DNA of 64,000 bases from Rhizobium sp. NLR16a (GCF_017948245.1 NZ_CP072865.1:3249501-3313500), one strand, 5' to 3'; counted from the stretch's first letter, positions 47,116-58,200 are shown. Notes: generated by a model not told the origin, from the sequence alone. Numbers and translations: made by a program.

Positions 47116-50092
47116 CACGTTTCTCCGTGGACAGCGCGGCCAGCACGCTTGATGCAACAATGGGACCGATGTTCGAGTAGGAAATCGTGCCGCGCCCGGT
47201 CCTTGGGAGGTACCCCGAGGACGCCACCAAGGCCCGGCCCAGGAGGCCTGGGGGATCGCAGCCAAGGGTGGCGCGGAAGATGCCCCGTGCCTTGTCGTAC
47301 TGCCAAAGGAAGACGCCATCGTCGCGCGCGGCCAGCACCTTGACTACCTGGTACGGCCCGGCCCAGGCGGAGCCGTCAGGGGCGACGTACGCATACGCCT
47401 GGAACCCGTCGTTCCAACGATAAGCGCCGGGGCGCGACGCCAGTGCTGCGTCCATCCAGCGAGCCTTCCGGGCATCGAAGGCCTGCAGGCTTCCTGGCCT
47501 GCCGATCGAGACAGGCCGGAGGCTGGAGGACATTCCTTCCAGCCACTCGAAGGCACCCGCCAGAGCCTCGCCCCTGCGTTCCAGGATGGCGATGTCCCGT
47601 CCAAGCGGATCGGCAATCGCGGAGAACGCCGACCTTGCCGAGGCGCCGTCCATGTCGACCACCCAGATAGCTCGCGGTCGCCCGGGCAGGTCTTCCTGGT
47701 AGGCACGTCCACCGTGTCGCTGCGTCGCGTCCATGATGGCGTCGACGAGGCGGGGCGATCGAAAGCCCGACAGGAATGCCTTGCCGTCGTCGATGAAGTT
47801 GACCGACGCCCTGGGCACGCACCACGACTTGATCGCATTAGAACCGGGGAAGAGCTCGACGTCGAGGAAGCCCAGCAAGGAAAAGTCCTGCGCGACCTGT
47901 CGCGACGACGTCGACGCGGGATCGTTGCCAAGCCCGGCAAGCGCCTGGAACTTTCCCCAGCTGCCGCTCCCGAGGAAGCAAAGCGCGTCGAGGAAACCGT
48001 CGGCATCGATCGTATCGACCCTTGGAGGCTCGGGCCGGCCGATCCGGCTGATCGGGATCGGCAAGGCGGGCAGGGCACCGGCGGCCTGCGGTGTCCCACG
48101 ATGGAGCATGACGACCATCGTCCCGCACCCGTTGCAACGCTGCTCGAGGGGGGTGTTGCGGGGCCGCCCCGGCGGCAGCGTTTCGCAGATCCAATAGTGG
48201 TAGCCTCGTTCGATGCAGGTCTCCGACGAAGCCCGCCGTACCGGTGAAGCGCCGGCGACGGGTTGTTGCTCCTCCTCGAACGAGCCCTCCGGCAAGATGC
48301 TCAACGCGTCGATCGGCGACGCCCCTTGCGAAGACAACGCCTCGTCTGGCTCCATGCCGTGGACCGTCGCCTTGCCGACGCTGTCCTGGGCCGGCGTGGC
48401 GGAGACGACGGACATGTATGCCAGACCACCCTTGCCTTCGCGATTAAGCGGGCGCGGCGAGTCGGCGTCCCTGAAATACGCCTCGGCGGCGGCCCTTTCC
48501 ATTCCATCCTGGAAACCCCTGAGCGTGATTCCATCCGGAAACCGAAGTTGCGCGGCATCCAACGGGAGGGAGCAGTCATTGCCGGTGGCATCGACCTTGG
48601 CCAGCAGGCGCGGGCTCGCCCCGTTGGCCCAGGCTTCTATCCGCGTCGGTCCAGCGCTTGAAAGGAAATCCACAGAAACGGGCTTGGAGGCGTGATAGAA
48701 GCTAGGCAAAAGCTGCATGCCCCCGCCAATCGAGAGCACGCCATCGTTCGACCATGGCACGAGGCACTCCAGATCGTCGCCAGGAACCCTTTCGGGCTGC
48801 CGGACCTGAACGTCCTTGTAGAGTATCCAGCCAGAGGGAAGGCCCGGCAGTTCCGAGGGCGAAGCCTTCTCGGGCATCCTCATCGCGGCGGTCGCAAGAT
48901 AGGACTCCACCCTGCCCGGCAACCCATGGGCATCGCGCACGAGCACGACGTGGGGAACGCCGAACGACACCTTCGCCACTTCCGCCCACAGATTCTCCTG
49001 CGTGGACCTGACCATGGGGATCACCAATCGCGGCTGCCAATCCAGGGGTCGCAACCCAGGCAGGGCGCCGGCAAGATGGCAGCGAGAGCCGATCCCGAGC
49101 CCGAGAGGAGATGGCGAGAGGGTCGAATAGCCCCCGAAGCGATCACTCGCCATGAAGAACTCGTCGCCTTCTCCCTCCATCTTGAACGGACCGGCGGATT
49201 CCTCGCTCGCCATTCGCCCAAGGTGGAGTTCTAGGACCTGTCTTGGGAATCTTTGCACGAAGTTCGCGAGCAGCGACAGGCGCACACTTCCGGCCGAGGC
49301 TGGGACGCCAATCCTCGTTCCCGCGTCCCCGCTGCTCCACTTGGAAAGTTGCGCCAGTGCCGCCTCGACGACCCGTTCCCGGAGCTCTGTCCTTGCCCAG
49401 GCATTCCTGAGCCGGGAATTAGCCTTGCTCCCGGCGATCCAGTGCGACAGGTAGAACTCCATCTCCTTCAATGAGATGTTCTCGCTACCCGAGAAATTGT
49501 AGCGTTCGAAAAGGTCATTGAATAGTTCGCGGTCGCTGGCCCTGACCACCGCTTGCGATATCGCCTTGCCGACATATTTCCATGTCGTGGCAGCCACCGC
49601 CGTGGGCTTGCCGAGGCCAAAGTTGTTGAGCACGAGCCAGTCGTGCAGCGCGCTCCACAACATATCGGTCGCATAGCCATACTGCGACAACCGCTGCCTC
49701 TCGATGCCGGTCACCTGGGAGAGGCGGATGTAGTAGTTGTTCGCCGCGAACTCCCCTTCCGCGGCCATGATGGTGGCTGCGTGGGAAAGGCAGAACAACA
49801 CAGCCGTGAAGAACGGCTGTGATTTCATCCCGGCGCGCCTCCAAAGTTCCATGGCGCTGACGATCGTGTCGTAAGGGTTTCCCCGTCGTTCGAGCCAATC
49901 GCCGATATGGCGGCAAATGGCGTCTTCCAAGAGGTCGGGTTCTACGCCTAATTGCCTTCCCACCTCTTCGCGCATGTCATTGTCAAGCGTTAGGTAAACC
50001 GGTTGCCCCGCATGCCGCCCGTCAAAGAACACGTTGTTAAGCGCAGTGTTGCAATCCTTGTACGAGATCGCCACCGCCGTCCCCTCCCCCAT
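47081..50092 (-). CDS. Large protein upstream of the DUF1998 helicase (DruH-like candidate)
   Basis: 1003 residues from ATG 50092; GTG 50074 has a better ribosome site (GGGAGGGG) and is a real alternative. No signal peptide and no recognised catalytic domain. A Cys cluster CIERGYHYWIC ... QRCNGCGTM near residues 640-680 looks like a zinc ribbon. In Druantia type III a large DruH gene lies directly before druE, as here; the assignment rests on order, size and overlap, not on a sequence match. First gene of the leftward operon. Confidence 0.6.
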   Translation of the reverse strand: MGEGTAVAISYKDCNTALNNVFFDGRHAGQPVYLTLDNDMREEVGRQLGVEPDLLEDAICRHIGDWLERRGNPYDTIVSAMELWRRAGMKSQPFFTAVLFCLSHAATIMAAEGEFAANNYYIRLSQVTGIERQRLSQYGYATDMLWSALHDWLVLNNFGLGKPTAVAATTWKYVGKAISQAVVRASDRELFNDLFERYNFSGSENISLKEMEFYLSHWIAGSKANSRLRNAWARTELRERVVEAALAQLSKWSSGDAGTRIGVPASAGSVRLSLLANFVQRFPRQVLELHLGRMASEESAGPFKMEGEGDEFFMASDRFGGYSTLSPSPLGLGIGSRCHLAGALPGLRPLDWQPRLVIPMVRSTQENLWAEVAKVSFGVPHVVLVRDAHGLPGRVESYLATAAMRMPEKASPSELPGLPSGWILYKDVQVRQPERVPGDDLECLVPWSNDGVLSIGGGMQLLPSFYHASKPVSVDFLSSAGPTRIEAWANGASPRLLAKVDATGNDCSLPLDAAQLRFPDGITLRGFQDGMERAAAEAYFRDADSPRPLNREGKGGLAYMSVVSATPAQDSVGKATVHGMEPDEALSSQGASPIDALSILPEGSFEEEQQPVAGASPVRRASSETCIERGYHYWICETLPPGRPRNTPLEQRCNGCGTMVVMLHRGTPQAAGALPALPIPISRIGRPEPPRVDTIDADGFLDALCFLGSGSWGKFQALAGLGNDPASTSSRQVAQDFSLLGFLDVELFPGSNAIKSWCVPRASVNFIDDGKAFLSGFRSPRLVDAIMDATQRHGGRAYQEDLPGRPRAIWVVDMDGASARSAFSAIADPLGRDIAILERRGEALAGAFEWLEGMSSSLRPVSIGRPGSLQAFDARKARWMDAALASRPGAYRWNDGFQAYAYVAPDGSAWAGPYQVVKVLAARDDGVFLWQYDKARGIFRATLGCDPPGLLGRALVASSGYLPRTGRGTISYSNIGPIVASSVLAALSTEKRDEGNHRRSQSG

Positions 50093-50110
50093 GCAGCTTG
50101 CTTTAAAAAC

Positions 50111-50150
50111 TTGCAACTACCTATAGAATCAGATTCTTTACAAGTTGCAA
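50111..50150. promoter_or_regulatory. Nested palindrome in the shared divergent control region
   Basis: Outer arms TTGCAACT (50111-50118) and AGTTGCAA (50143-50150); inner arms AGAAT (50125-50129) and ATTCT (50133-50137), almost concentric. On the reverse strand TTGCAA and TCTATA with a 17-bp spacer inside it could be the promoter of the leftward operon, so a bound repressor would block it. The spacer up to 50330 (start of the methyltransferase) is otherwise without a gene. Confidence 0.55.
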
Positions 50151-50330
50151 AGCAAACCCTGCTTTCTGTTGCGGCGAGATCTGTACGAACCCCGGCGATC
50201 GCCCGTTGAAGGACTGGATAGCGCCAGTAAAGCCCCCGCTGGCACGATGCCGCAGCTGGGCCGTTCAAAAGCCATTCGCAGGCCGACTCGGGTATTGACT
50301 TGGACGACTACTAAAGGTTGGGTTCTCCGC

Positions 50331-51656
50331 ATGAAAAAAAAATATGTCTTCGCCGATTTGTTCTCTGGGTGCGGTGGTCTCTCGCTGGGGCTGGCGCAAG
50401 CAGGCCTCAGGGGGCGTTTCGCGATCGAGCGCGACGCGATGGCCTTCCGGACCTTCGCCGCCAACCTCCTCGACAGGCCGGGCGCTGCCACCCGCTTCGA
50501 CTGGCCGGACTGGCTCGAGAAGAAGGCTTGGGACATAGAGGAGTTGCTCGAACTTCACCTACAAGACTTGGTGGAACTACGGGGGACGATCGACGTGCTC
50601 GCCGGCGGCCCGCCATGCCAGGGCTTTAGCTTCGCCGGCCGGCGAAACGAGGACGATCCCCGCAACCTACTCTTCAAGAGGTACGTCGAGATGGTCGAGG
50701 CCCTGCAGCCGCAGGCCCTCATCATCGAGAATGTCCCTGGCATGCGTGTCGCGCATGCCCGCCGCAACGTCGTCGATCTCCAGCCCCTGGACTCGACTGC
50801 CCGCAAGGTCTCATTCTACGACAAGCTCGTCGAGAGCCTGTCGGCCGCCGGTTACCACGTCGATGCAATGCTGGTTAACTCCTCCGAGTTCGGGGTGCCG
50901 CAAAAGCGTTCGCGCTTGATCGCGATCGGCGTGCGGAAGGATCTTTGCAACTGGTTGGAGGGGGGCATCCTACGGGCATTCAAGCTAATCGAGGAAGAGA
51001 GGGTCGAGCAGTTGGATTTCCTCGCGCTGGCGCCAGTGGTGACTGCGTCCGACGCGATTTCCGACCTAGAGACCGCTGGCAGCCCTCTCATTGAATGCAT
51101 CGATCCGGAATCGCCCAGGCATTTCGTAGAGGGAAGCTACGGGGGGCCAAAGACCCACTACCAAGAGCTGATGCACGACGGTCATGAAGGTTCGATGGAC
51201 AGCATGAGGCTCGCGCGGCATACCGACGAGGTCCGAGGCCGGTTTGCCCAGATCCTGAAGGAATGCCGAAGGGGCGTCCGGATGGACGACGCTAGCCGCC
51301 AAACCTATGGCTTGAAGAAGCATCGCATTTACCCATTGTCTGGAAGTGAGCCCGCGCCGACGGTCACGACGCTTCCCGATGACATCCTGCACTACGTCGA
51401 GCCTCGTATCCTGACGGTGCGCGAATATGCGAGACTGCAGTCCTTCCCCGATTGGTTCACCTTCAAGGGGAAATACACCACTGGTGGCGATCGCCGCACC
51501 AAGGAGTGCCCACGCTATACCCAGGTCGGCAACGCCGTGCCCCCGCTTCTCGCCCGCGCGATCGGCAATGCGCTTGCGCGACTGCTCGACGAGGTTTCCT
51601 CGGCCCAGCGCGATGCCAGCGAGCCGCTTGCGCGACCGGCCTTGGCAATGGGCTGA
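50331..51656 (+). CDS. DNA (cytosine-5-)-methyltransferase
   Basis: 441 residues from ATG 50331 (MKKKYVFADLFSGCGGLSLG); an upstream extension is not conserved. Motif I FSGCGGLSLGL (about 10-21), motif IV GGPPCQGFSF with catalytic Cys96, motif VI IIENVPGM, motif VIII QKRSR, motif IX/X region REYARLQSFP and YTQVGNAVPPLLARAIG. The region between VIII and IX (about 200-370) is the likely target recognition domain. Single-enzyme 5mC methylase; target sequence unknown. Begins the rightward arm; the ATPase gene follows by 11 bp. Confidence 0.93.
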   Translation: MKKKYVFADLFSGCGGLSLGLAQAGLRGRFAIERDAMAFRTFAANLLDRPGAATRFDWPDWLEKKAWDIEELLELHLQDLVELRGTIDVLAGGPPCQGFSFAGRRNEDDPRNLLFKRYVEMVEALQPQALIIENVPGMRVAHARRNVVDLQPLDSTARKVSFYDKLVESLSAAGYHVDAMLVNSSEFGVPQKRSRLIAIGVRKDLCNWLEGGILRAFKLIEEERVEQLDFLALAPVVTASDAISDLETAGSPLIECIDPESPRHFVEGSYGGPKTHYQELMHDGHEGSMDSMRLARHTDEVRGRFAQILKECRRGVRMDDASRQTYGLKKHRIYPLSGSEPAPTVTTLPDDILHYVEPRILTVREYARLQSFPDWFTFKGKYTTGGDRRTKECPRYTQVGNAVPPLLARAIGNALARLLDEVSSAQRDASEPLARPALAMG

Positions 51657-51667
51657 GGCGGACGGTC

Positions 51668-53776
51668 GTGGAGGTCGAAACGAGAGCCATATATCCAGCA
51701 CGATTGGTCAATTGGTCGGGCAATCGATCGGGCGGGGTTCGCAGGCTTTTCGACGAAGGAAGCGGTCGACCAGGCGGGGGCGTCTTCGAGACCAACCTCC
51801 TCCACAAGCTCGAGGATTGGGCCAGGAAGATGGTCGAGGCGCCCGGAAGCGCGCCGCGGATATTGATGCTCGTTGGCGGCCCGGGCAACGGCAAGACCGA
51901 GGCCATCGAATCCACCATTGGTTGGCTGGACGGCGCGCTCGGCGCAAGCGACCGGCTGGTTCAAGCACTTGCCGGGGCGTTCCTGCCAGCCGGGGATGGT
52001 TTCGTCCCCCGCTTAGTGCGCGTCGATGCTGGGGCCCTTGGGAGCCCTGGGCGCCAGCTGGCGATCTCCATCGTCCAGGACGCGTCCACGGTCCTGGACG
52101 CCACGGGCAGGCCCGCCGCGCAGTTGTTGCTCGACGAGCTGGAGGCAATGCAATCGGCGCCGGAGACCGAGGCATATCTTTGTTGCGTCAACAGAGGTGT
52201 CTTGGACGATGCCCTCATAGAGGCGATCGATCGAGGCTCGGGCTGCTCCCGCGAACTCCTGGAAGCCGTCACCCGCGCCGTCAGCCTCGCGCCCGACGCC
52301 CCCTCCTGCTGGCCGCTTGACTCGTTCCCCGCTGTCGCTGCGTGGCCCATGGACGCGGAATCCCTGCTCTTGCCACCGGCCCGGGGCGGCGAGGCTCCGG
52401 CAAAATCCTTGGTGCGCCACGCGCTGGAGGAGAGTCGCTGGCTTCCCGCCGGCAGCTGCGCAGCCGGCCCATCCTGCCCGTTTTGTGGAAGCCGGGAACG
52501 GTTGGCTCGCGATCGGGACGAAGGGTCATTGCTGCGGATGCTGCGATGGTACGAGGTCGCAAGCGGCAAGCGCTGGAGCTTCCGGGACCTGTTCTCGCTG
52601 GTTTCCTACCTGTTGGCTGGCCATAGGGTCTCGCCTCGCGACGCGGGGCTTGAGCCTTGTGGATGGGCGGCAAGGCTTGCGGGCCTAGACGAGACGGCCA
52701 ACCGCGGAGGCAAGCCGTCCCGCGAGACTTCTTCCTCGATATTCCAGTTGGTCGCCGCCCAGTACCAGCATGCGCTCTTCCACCGATGGGACCGCGACGC
52801 GGGGCCTTCCTTGCTACGCGACATCAAGGAGCTCGGTCTGGACGACGACAACACGGCAATGGGGCTATACTGGTTTTTGTCCTCGCGGCGCGCGCCATAC
52901 CTGCCAAGCATGATCGGCGACGTGCTCGAGGGTCTCGGCGAGCTGCTTGACCCAGCGCTTGCCGCGCCCGACGCGGAGGTCCAAGCATCCCGCAACACGC
53001 GCTTTGCCTTGCGCGAGGTCGATATACGGTTCAGCAGGTCGGTCCTCGAGGGGCTCGACTACCTTCGCAAGCTCCAGATCCTGACGCGCCTGGAGGTGGA
53101 GCTCATCGGTCGACTCGCGAGACTCGACGGCGAGCTATCAAGCCCAGGGGTTCGTCGAAGGCGCCCCCTGTCCGCGACGAACCTCCAGAGGTTCATTCGC
53201 GATTTTGCTTGCAGGCTGGTGCGCAGGTCCCTCGGCACGAGGACTGCGACCGTCCTTGACGCGCCCATCCTCTCCGATTTCCAAAGGGTGATCGAGGATG
53301 GCGAGGGCGAAGGCCTATACGAGATAGCACACGAGGTCGAGCAACTATTGAACCGGAACCAGGATTTCGAGATCTCGCTCACGACCACGTTCGGCCAACC
53401 GCTTCCGCCGCTCTCCCGCCGCGCCATGCTAGTCGTGCCCGCGCGGTCGGTCCGCCCCCTCCAGGCCAATGCAAGCGGGCGGCCGGCGTCGCCAATCCCG
53501 TTCCTCAAGGTAGGTGACGGCCGGTCGAGCCAGCCGATCGCGCTCACGTACGACCTGTTCAAGGCCGTCAGGGAACTCGAGGAGGGCATGTCGGTTGCCT
53601 CGTTGCCTCGAACGGTCCTTGCCCTCCTCGACACGACGCGTGCCCGGCTCGCCGGGCCGATCGTGAGGGATGGCCAGCTCCTGGAACGGGCGCGAATCCA
53701 GGTAGGATCTCCCGATACCTCCGTGGTGCAGCGACGTGTTGGTTTCGGCATCCGCAAGGATGGAGCGACCCGATGA
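51668..53776 (+). CDS. P-loop ATPase with zinc motif (DptF-like)
   Basis: 702 residues if started at GTG 51668, just after the methyltransferase stop. Walker A LMLVGGPGNGKTEAIES near residues 66-80; a Cys pair in PSCPFCGSRERL near 268-280, followed by LLRMLRWYEVASGKRWSFRDLFSLVSYLLAG. Place, size and this arrangement resemble DptF of phosphorothioate-dependent restriction as I recall it. The likely role is an ATP-driven part of a restriction complex with the next two proteins. Its stop overlaps the next ATG. Confidence 0.65.
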   Translation: MEVETRAIYPARLVNWSGNRSGGVRRLFDEGSGRPGGGVFETNLLHKLEDWARKMVEAPGSAPRILMLVGGPGNGKTEAIESTIGWLDGALGASDRLVQALAGAFLPAGDGFVPRLVRVDAGALGSPGRQLAISIVQDASTVLDATGRPAAQLLLDELEAMQSAPETEAYLCCVNRGVLDDALIEAIDRGSGCSRELLEAVTRAVSLAPDAPSCWPLDSFPAVAAWPMDAESLLLPPARGGEAPAKSLVRHALEESRWLPAGSCAAGPSCPFCGSRERLARDRDEGSLLRMLRWYEVASGKRWSFRDLFSLVSYLLAGHRVSPRDAGLEPCGWAARLAGLDETANRGGKPSRETSSSIFQLVAAQYQHALFHRWDRDAGPSLLRDIKELGLDDDNTAMGLYWFLSSRRAPYLPSMIGDVLEGLGELLDPALAAPDAEVQASRNTRFALREVDIRFSRSVLEGLDYLRKLQILTRLEVELIGRLARLDGELSSPGVRRRRPLSATNLQRFIRDFACRLVRRSLGTRTATVLDAPILSDFQRVIEDGEGEGLYEIAHEVEQLLNRNQDFEISLTTTFGQPLPPLSRRAMLVVPARSVRPLQANASGRPASPIPFLKVGDGRSSQPIALTYDLFKAVRELEEGMSVASLPRTVLALLDTTRARLAGPIVRDGQLLERARIQVGSPDTSVVQRRVGFGIRKDGATR

Positions 53777-55284
53777 CCCTGGCAAGATTCCGGGAAGAAC
53801 CATGGCGCACGTCGCATCCTGCCTACCAGAATAGTGGACTTGCGATGTCGCCCGCGCCCGAATACGCAAGCTCGGAGGTCCTGCTTTCGTCATTGTATCG
53901 CCATGTCGGCCTCGAGGGCGCGACGGAGAGAACGGTTCCCCAGCGCGGCCGGGATATCGACAAGGCGGTTCAATGGCATCGCGACCGGCGCCTGAAGCCG
54001 GACGGCGCGGTGCTCGATCCGGACGCCTTTCACATGTTGCTGCATTCGGTGCTCGAAAGCCCCAAGCTTCCCAACCAGTCCTCGAAGCGTTTCGTGCAAG
54101 TCACGCCTCTGGTGCCGCAGGCGGCGCTGTTCTCCGGCTCTGCCCGCCTCAGCGCGAACTCGTGGCCCGCTGGCGCCTTGGTAAGGCGGATGATATGGCT
54201 CGGGTCTCGCGACCGGCAGCAAGCCGAGGCCATCTGGCAGGCGCTCTTCGAGGCGCTCTCTATCGTCGATGACGACGATATCTTTGCCCGCTTCCTTCAG
54301 GCGGAAATAGAGGCATGGGCGCCCAGCCCCAAGTGGGGCCTGCTGCCGGCCAACGAGCAATTCACCCTCGACGTGGACGACCAAAGGGACCTAGCTTACC
54401 CAGCGAGGCGATTTGCCCGGGACCTTGGCACGGTGATCGCCGCGAAGTCCGCGATGACCAGAAGGCAGTGGACGAGCCTCTTGGAAGCCGTCTTGAGGCT
54501 TGCGGCGGTTGCGCACGTCACGTGGACTTGCGATGTCCATGCCAGAATGTGGGGCTGCGTACGAAGCGCACTGGATGGTGGCGGTCCCACGGACATCAAC
54601 GAAGCTCGTGCATTGGTCTTCCCCCGGTCCTTCCAATTCCTTTCCTATGGCGATCGCGCACTGCCGGGCATGAAGGACAGGGCCGCCGCCTTCCTGCAGG
54701 CTCGACTCGGGCTGAACGCAACCCTTTGGGCGCTCGACACCGTCCAGGAAGGAGGGCATGGCCTTTCGTCAGCGCGAGATGTCCTGGAGCTTTGCGACCT
54801 CGTACGCCGCAATTCCAGGGCCCTGGCGACGATTGGCCTGGCCGACATGCTCGCGGAAGTCTCCGAGCGCGAGACTCGTACGCTACTATGCAAGAAGGGG
54901 ATCGGTTCGAACATCATGGAATTCGGCCGTCACGTCCTGGGCCAGCGGCAGGCAGCCAGCCCCGTCCTGAGGGGATACGACCAGGGGTTCGTGATAAGGA
55001 AGCGCGGTAACGGGAATGGCGCTCCCTGGGTCGTCGGCATGGGGCCGGTGGCGATCCTTGCGTTGGTGCATTGCTCGCTCTCGGGCGCGACCGGGCCTCG
55101 GTCGGTACGCCGCCTGTCGCAGCACCTGTCCGCCTACGGAATTTCCGTCGACCATCGCGACATAGCCACGAACGACCTCGGCCACCAACTGCGAATGCTG
55201 GGGCTCGTACTTGATAGCCCGGACGCGGAAAGCGGCATGTTGCTCGTGCCTCCCTTTCCAGCCGTGAAGCAGGCCATTGCATGA
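53773..55284 (+). CDS. Protein of unknown function between two ATPases (DptG position)
   Basis: 503 residues. The ATG overlaps the previous stop (ATGA, 53773-53776), and its own stop overlaps the next start in the same way (55281-55284), so the three proteins are probably made in fixed ratio. No recognised domain, signal peptide or membrane segment. DptG (about 450 residues, unknown domain) occupies the same position in dptFGH loci; the correspondence is positional. Confidence 0.6.
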   Translation: MTLARFREEPWRTSHPAYQNSGLAMSPAPEYASSEVLLSSLYRHVGLEGATERTVPQRGRDIDKAVQWHRDRRLKPDGAVLDPDAFHMLLHSVLESPKLPNQSSKRFVQVTPLVPQAALFSGSARLSANSWPAGALVRRMIWLGSRDRQQAEAIWQALFEALSIVDDDDIFARFLQAEIEAWAPSPKWGLLPANEQFTLDVDDQRDLAYPARRFARDLGTVIAAKSAMTRRQWTSLLEAVLRLAAVAHVTWTCDVHARMWGCVRSALDGGGPTDINEARALVFPRSFQFLSYGDRALPGMKDRAAAFLQARLGLNATLWALDTVQEGGHGLSSARDVLELCDLVRRNSRALATIGLADMLAEVSERETRTLLCKKGIGSNIMEFGRHVLGQRQAASPVLRGYDQGFVIRKRGNGNGAPWVVGMGPVAILALVHCSLSGATGPRSVRRLSQHLSAYGISVDHRDIATNDLGHQLRMLGLVLDSPDAESGMLLVPPFPAVKQAIA

Positions 55285-58200
55285 ACCACCTCGCATCGTC
55301 CATCCACGACTTGGTTCATGACAAGCTCCAGCAGGCCTTGGCCGGCAATGCCGAGGGTCGCTTGATCTTCCATGGCCCGCCGCCCGAGATAATGTCGAGT
55401 GTCTTCGAGATGCTGGCAGGATCGTCGACGCTCGTGCCCGTCCTCCTGCTTCTCCCCGCCTTGGCACCCGGGGAGGCAAACCCACCCGCCGGCGCGTCGG
55501 GCCCGTGCGACGACACCCACCTCCTCAACCTTCGCAACTCTCCGTCGCAACCAACGTTCCTGGCGCTCGTTCCGCCTGGCCAGCACAGTATGCGCTCCGT
55601 GACGTCCACGACCGACGAATTCGGCGTCGCCGCGTCAAACAACGGTGGCAACGTGGCTTTCGAGGACTGGTGGGCGGACGAATTCATCCAGGACCTCGTT
55701 AAGGAAGGCATCGCTCGTTGTGGTCTCCATGACCAGGCGCAACGGGAGGAGGCCCGCGTCCTGGTGGGGCGTGCAGCCGCGGCCGCCGACGAGCTCGACC
55801 CCGAGCGCACGCAGCGTGGCAATGCCTGGCGGGTCATTTCTCGGTTGTTCGAGTCAGCCGGAACGGAAACTGGCCTCGCGCCAGGGACGAAGATCAGCCT
55901 TGCTTGTGGCATGCCGCCGCTCGGCGACGGCAGCCTTGCCGCTCGCGAGCAACTTGGCGTCTTGGAGAAGGTTGCCGACGCGATGTCCGATGGCTTCGGG
56001 CCTGGGATCCGGCGCGCCAAGGACAATGCAGACCAAGAGGACCTAGAGCATCTGGATGCATTCCTCGCGCACCTGCGCAGCGTATGCGACCTCCCGACTG
56101 CGTTCGAGCGCGCGACGGCGACCTACTACGCGCCCGGCAATGGACTGGAGCTTCCCGTCGTCCCGGATTGGTGGATCGCCCTCACCGCTGAAAAATGGAC
56201 CGAACTGCTGACCGAGGATGCTGGTGCCCAAGGCGACATCCACATCAGCTGTTCGAACCCGCTCGTCCACCTCGGCAAGGGAATGCCGATCGTCGTCGAG
56301 GGCGGCGTCGCCTTGGCGTTCGAGGCGGTCGGGGCCCGGGCCCGCGGCACTGTGCTGGCGATCGAGCGCGGTCCAAGGGGCAATGAGATCGGCAAGGTGG
56401 TCATCGGCGATGGCGACGCGATCCTGATGGACGAATCGCTGCCCCAGCACCGGTCCCCGATGCGCTACGCGGCGTCAGCACCAGGCTTCAAGCCAGGCAC
56501 CATCAAGGTAATATCCCTCTCCACCTGGCAGCCTGGAATCTTCGTGGCCTGTCGGCTTGCGCGCAAGCTCACCCCGCCTCGCAGGCCGCCGCGCAGGCAG
56601 AAGAGCACGCCGGGACTCGAGACCAGCATGGTCGTGCCAGGCGGTGGACGCTACGAAATCCTCGTCTTCACCTCCCCGGGCATCCGGGTCGACCCCGTTG
56701 CGGAGGGGACGGGCGACGACGTTCAGGATCGCATCGACACCGTCGACCAACTGCCCGTTCGAAATGTCAGAACGGGACACCATCAAATCGAAGTGGAGGC
56801 CGAGACCAACTACCAGCTCGACATCGGCTTCGAGCGCGATGCTGTCGATGGATCCGTCGACCGGGAAACCTGCCGGCTGTTCATCTCGGTGGAAGACGTG
56901 GTCGAGCAAGGATGCAGGAGCGAATTCGAGCGCTTGATCCGCGTCAATCGTCGCCTCGTCGACTCGTCGGATGCCAAGCCTGTCGTACAACTCAACCGAA
57001 GCGCCCGATGCTCCAGCCTCCAGGATTGGATGCTTGCCGAAGATGCCGTCGACCAGTCCTTCCTTCCAGTCGTCCTGGCAAACGACTACGTCGACGCTTG
57101 GGTGCAGAAACCGTGGGGCGCTGGTACTGGCCCCATCTTCTCGAGCGGGCGGTTCCTGCACGATCCGCGCCCAGACGCGACCGAATTCCAGCCACCCGCA
57201 GGCTTCCTGGAAGCACGCAGGAAGATCGCCGCCCGCATCCGGGGCACCGGCGACCAAACCGGCCTTGCCGAGGCCGCGGAGCTTGGCAAGTGGCTACGGG
57301 GAGACGAGGAATTTCGGTCGCTCGTCGAGACGTACTTGGATTCCTACGCGGCGTGGCTTGCAGCTTCCCCCGATGTCGCCTGCTGGGTGGACGTGGCCGT
57401 CGTCACCACGCTGGAGGACGATGGCCGGACGTTGGCACGCATCCCAGACGCGATCATACTTTCACCATTGCATCCATTGCGCATAGCATGGCAGTCGCTG
57501 GCGCAAGAGGTCCTTCTCGAGGCCGACACGCTCGGCAAGCCATGCCCGGCTGCCAGTGTGCTAGATCCGGATTGCGTACCGGACGTTCTCACGATGTCGC
57601 TTCGCTCCCCCGGCGGTATCGAGCACGTGGACTACCTGGCGGTCGAGAACGGGACCGACTATTGGTCCGTCCTCTGGAATGGCGATCGCCTGGGGCGGCT
57701 ACCTAGCCGGTCCAAGATCGCGCCGTTCGGCGATGCCTTCGGCATCTCCGTCGGTGGCATCTCGGTTGGTTTCAGCGCAGCTCAGGTGGCTAGGGCCTTG
57801 GATGACGTATCAGGCCTCCTAGCAGCGAAACCAGTTGTCGGTCTGGTCGTCGAAAGCGCAGGCGGGACGACGGACGCATGCAACGAAGGCTTGGTCGAAT
57901 GGTGTTCGAACCGATATCGAGACGGGAACGGCCGGACGCCTCGGCAGGCCGCAGGCCCGCGCCTCGTCGAGATCTACGACCACCGGTCAGCCGGCTCCCG
58001 GCCAGACGATGCTACCATCGCCAATCTGTCGGAGGATACGAGGAACAGCGTCCGGTGGTTCGATGGGCAACCCGCCCGAGCCACACCGGACCTCGGGATC
58101 ATAGCGCAGCTGGACATGTCGGAGCCAAGTGCAGCGGCCGTCGCTGGCCGCTCACCCCTTGGGCATGGTGGCTTGCTACGCCATCGCGTACGCCGCCAAC

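Noticed and set aside
39653..51656. DISARM system (DUF1998 helicase plus methylase)
   Set aside because: No PLD-domain DrmC and no drmA/drmB-sized pair; the helicase is far larger than DrmA or DrmB.
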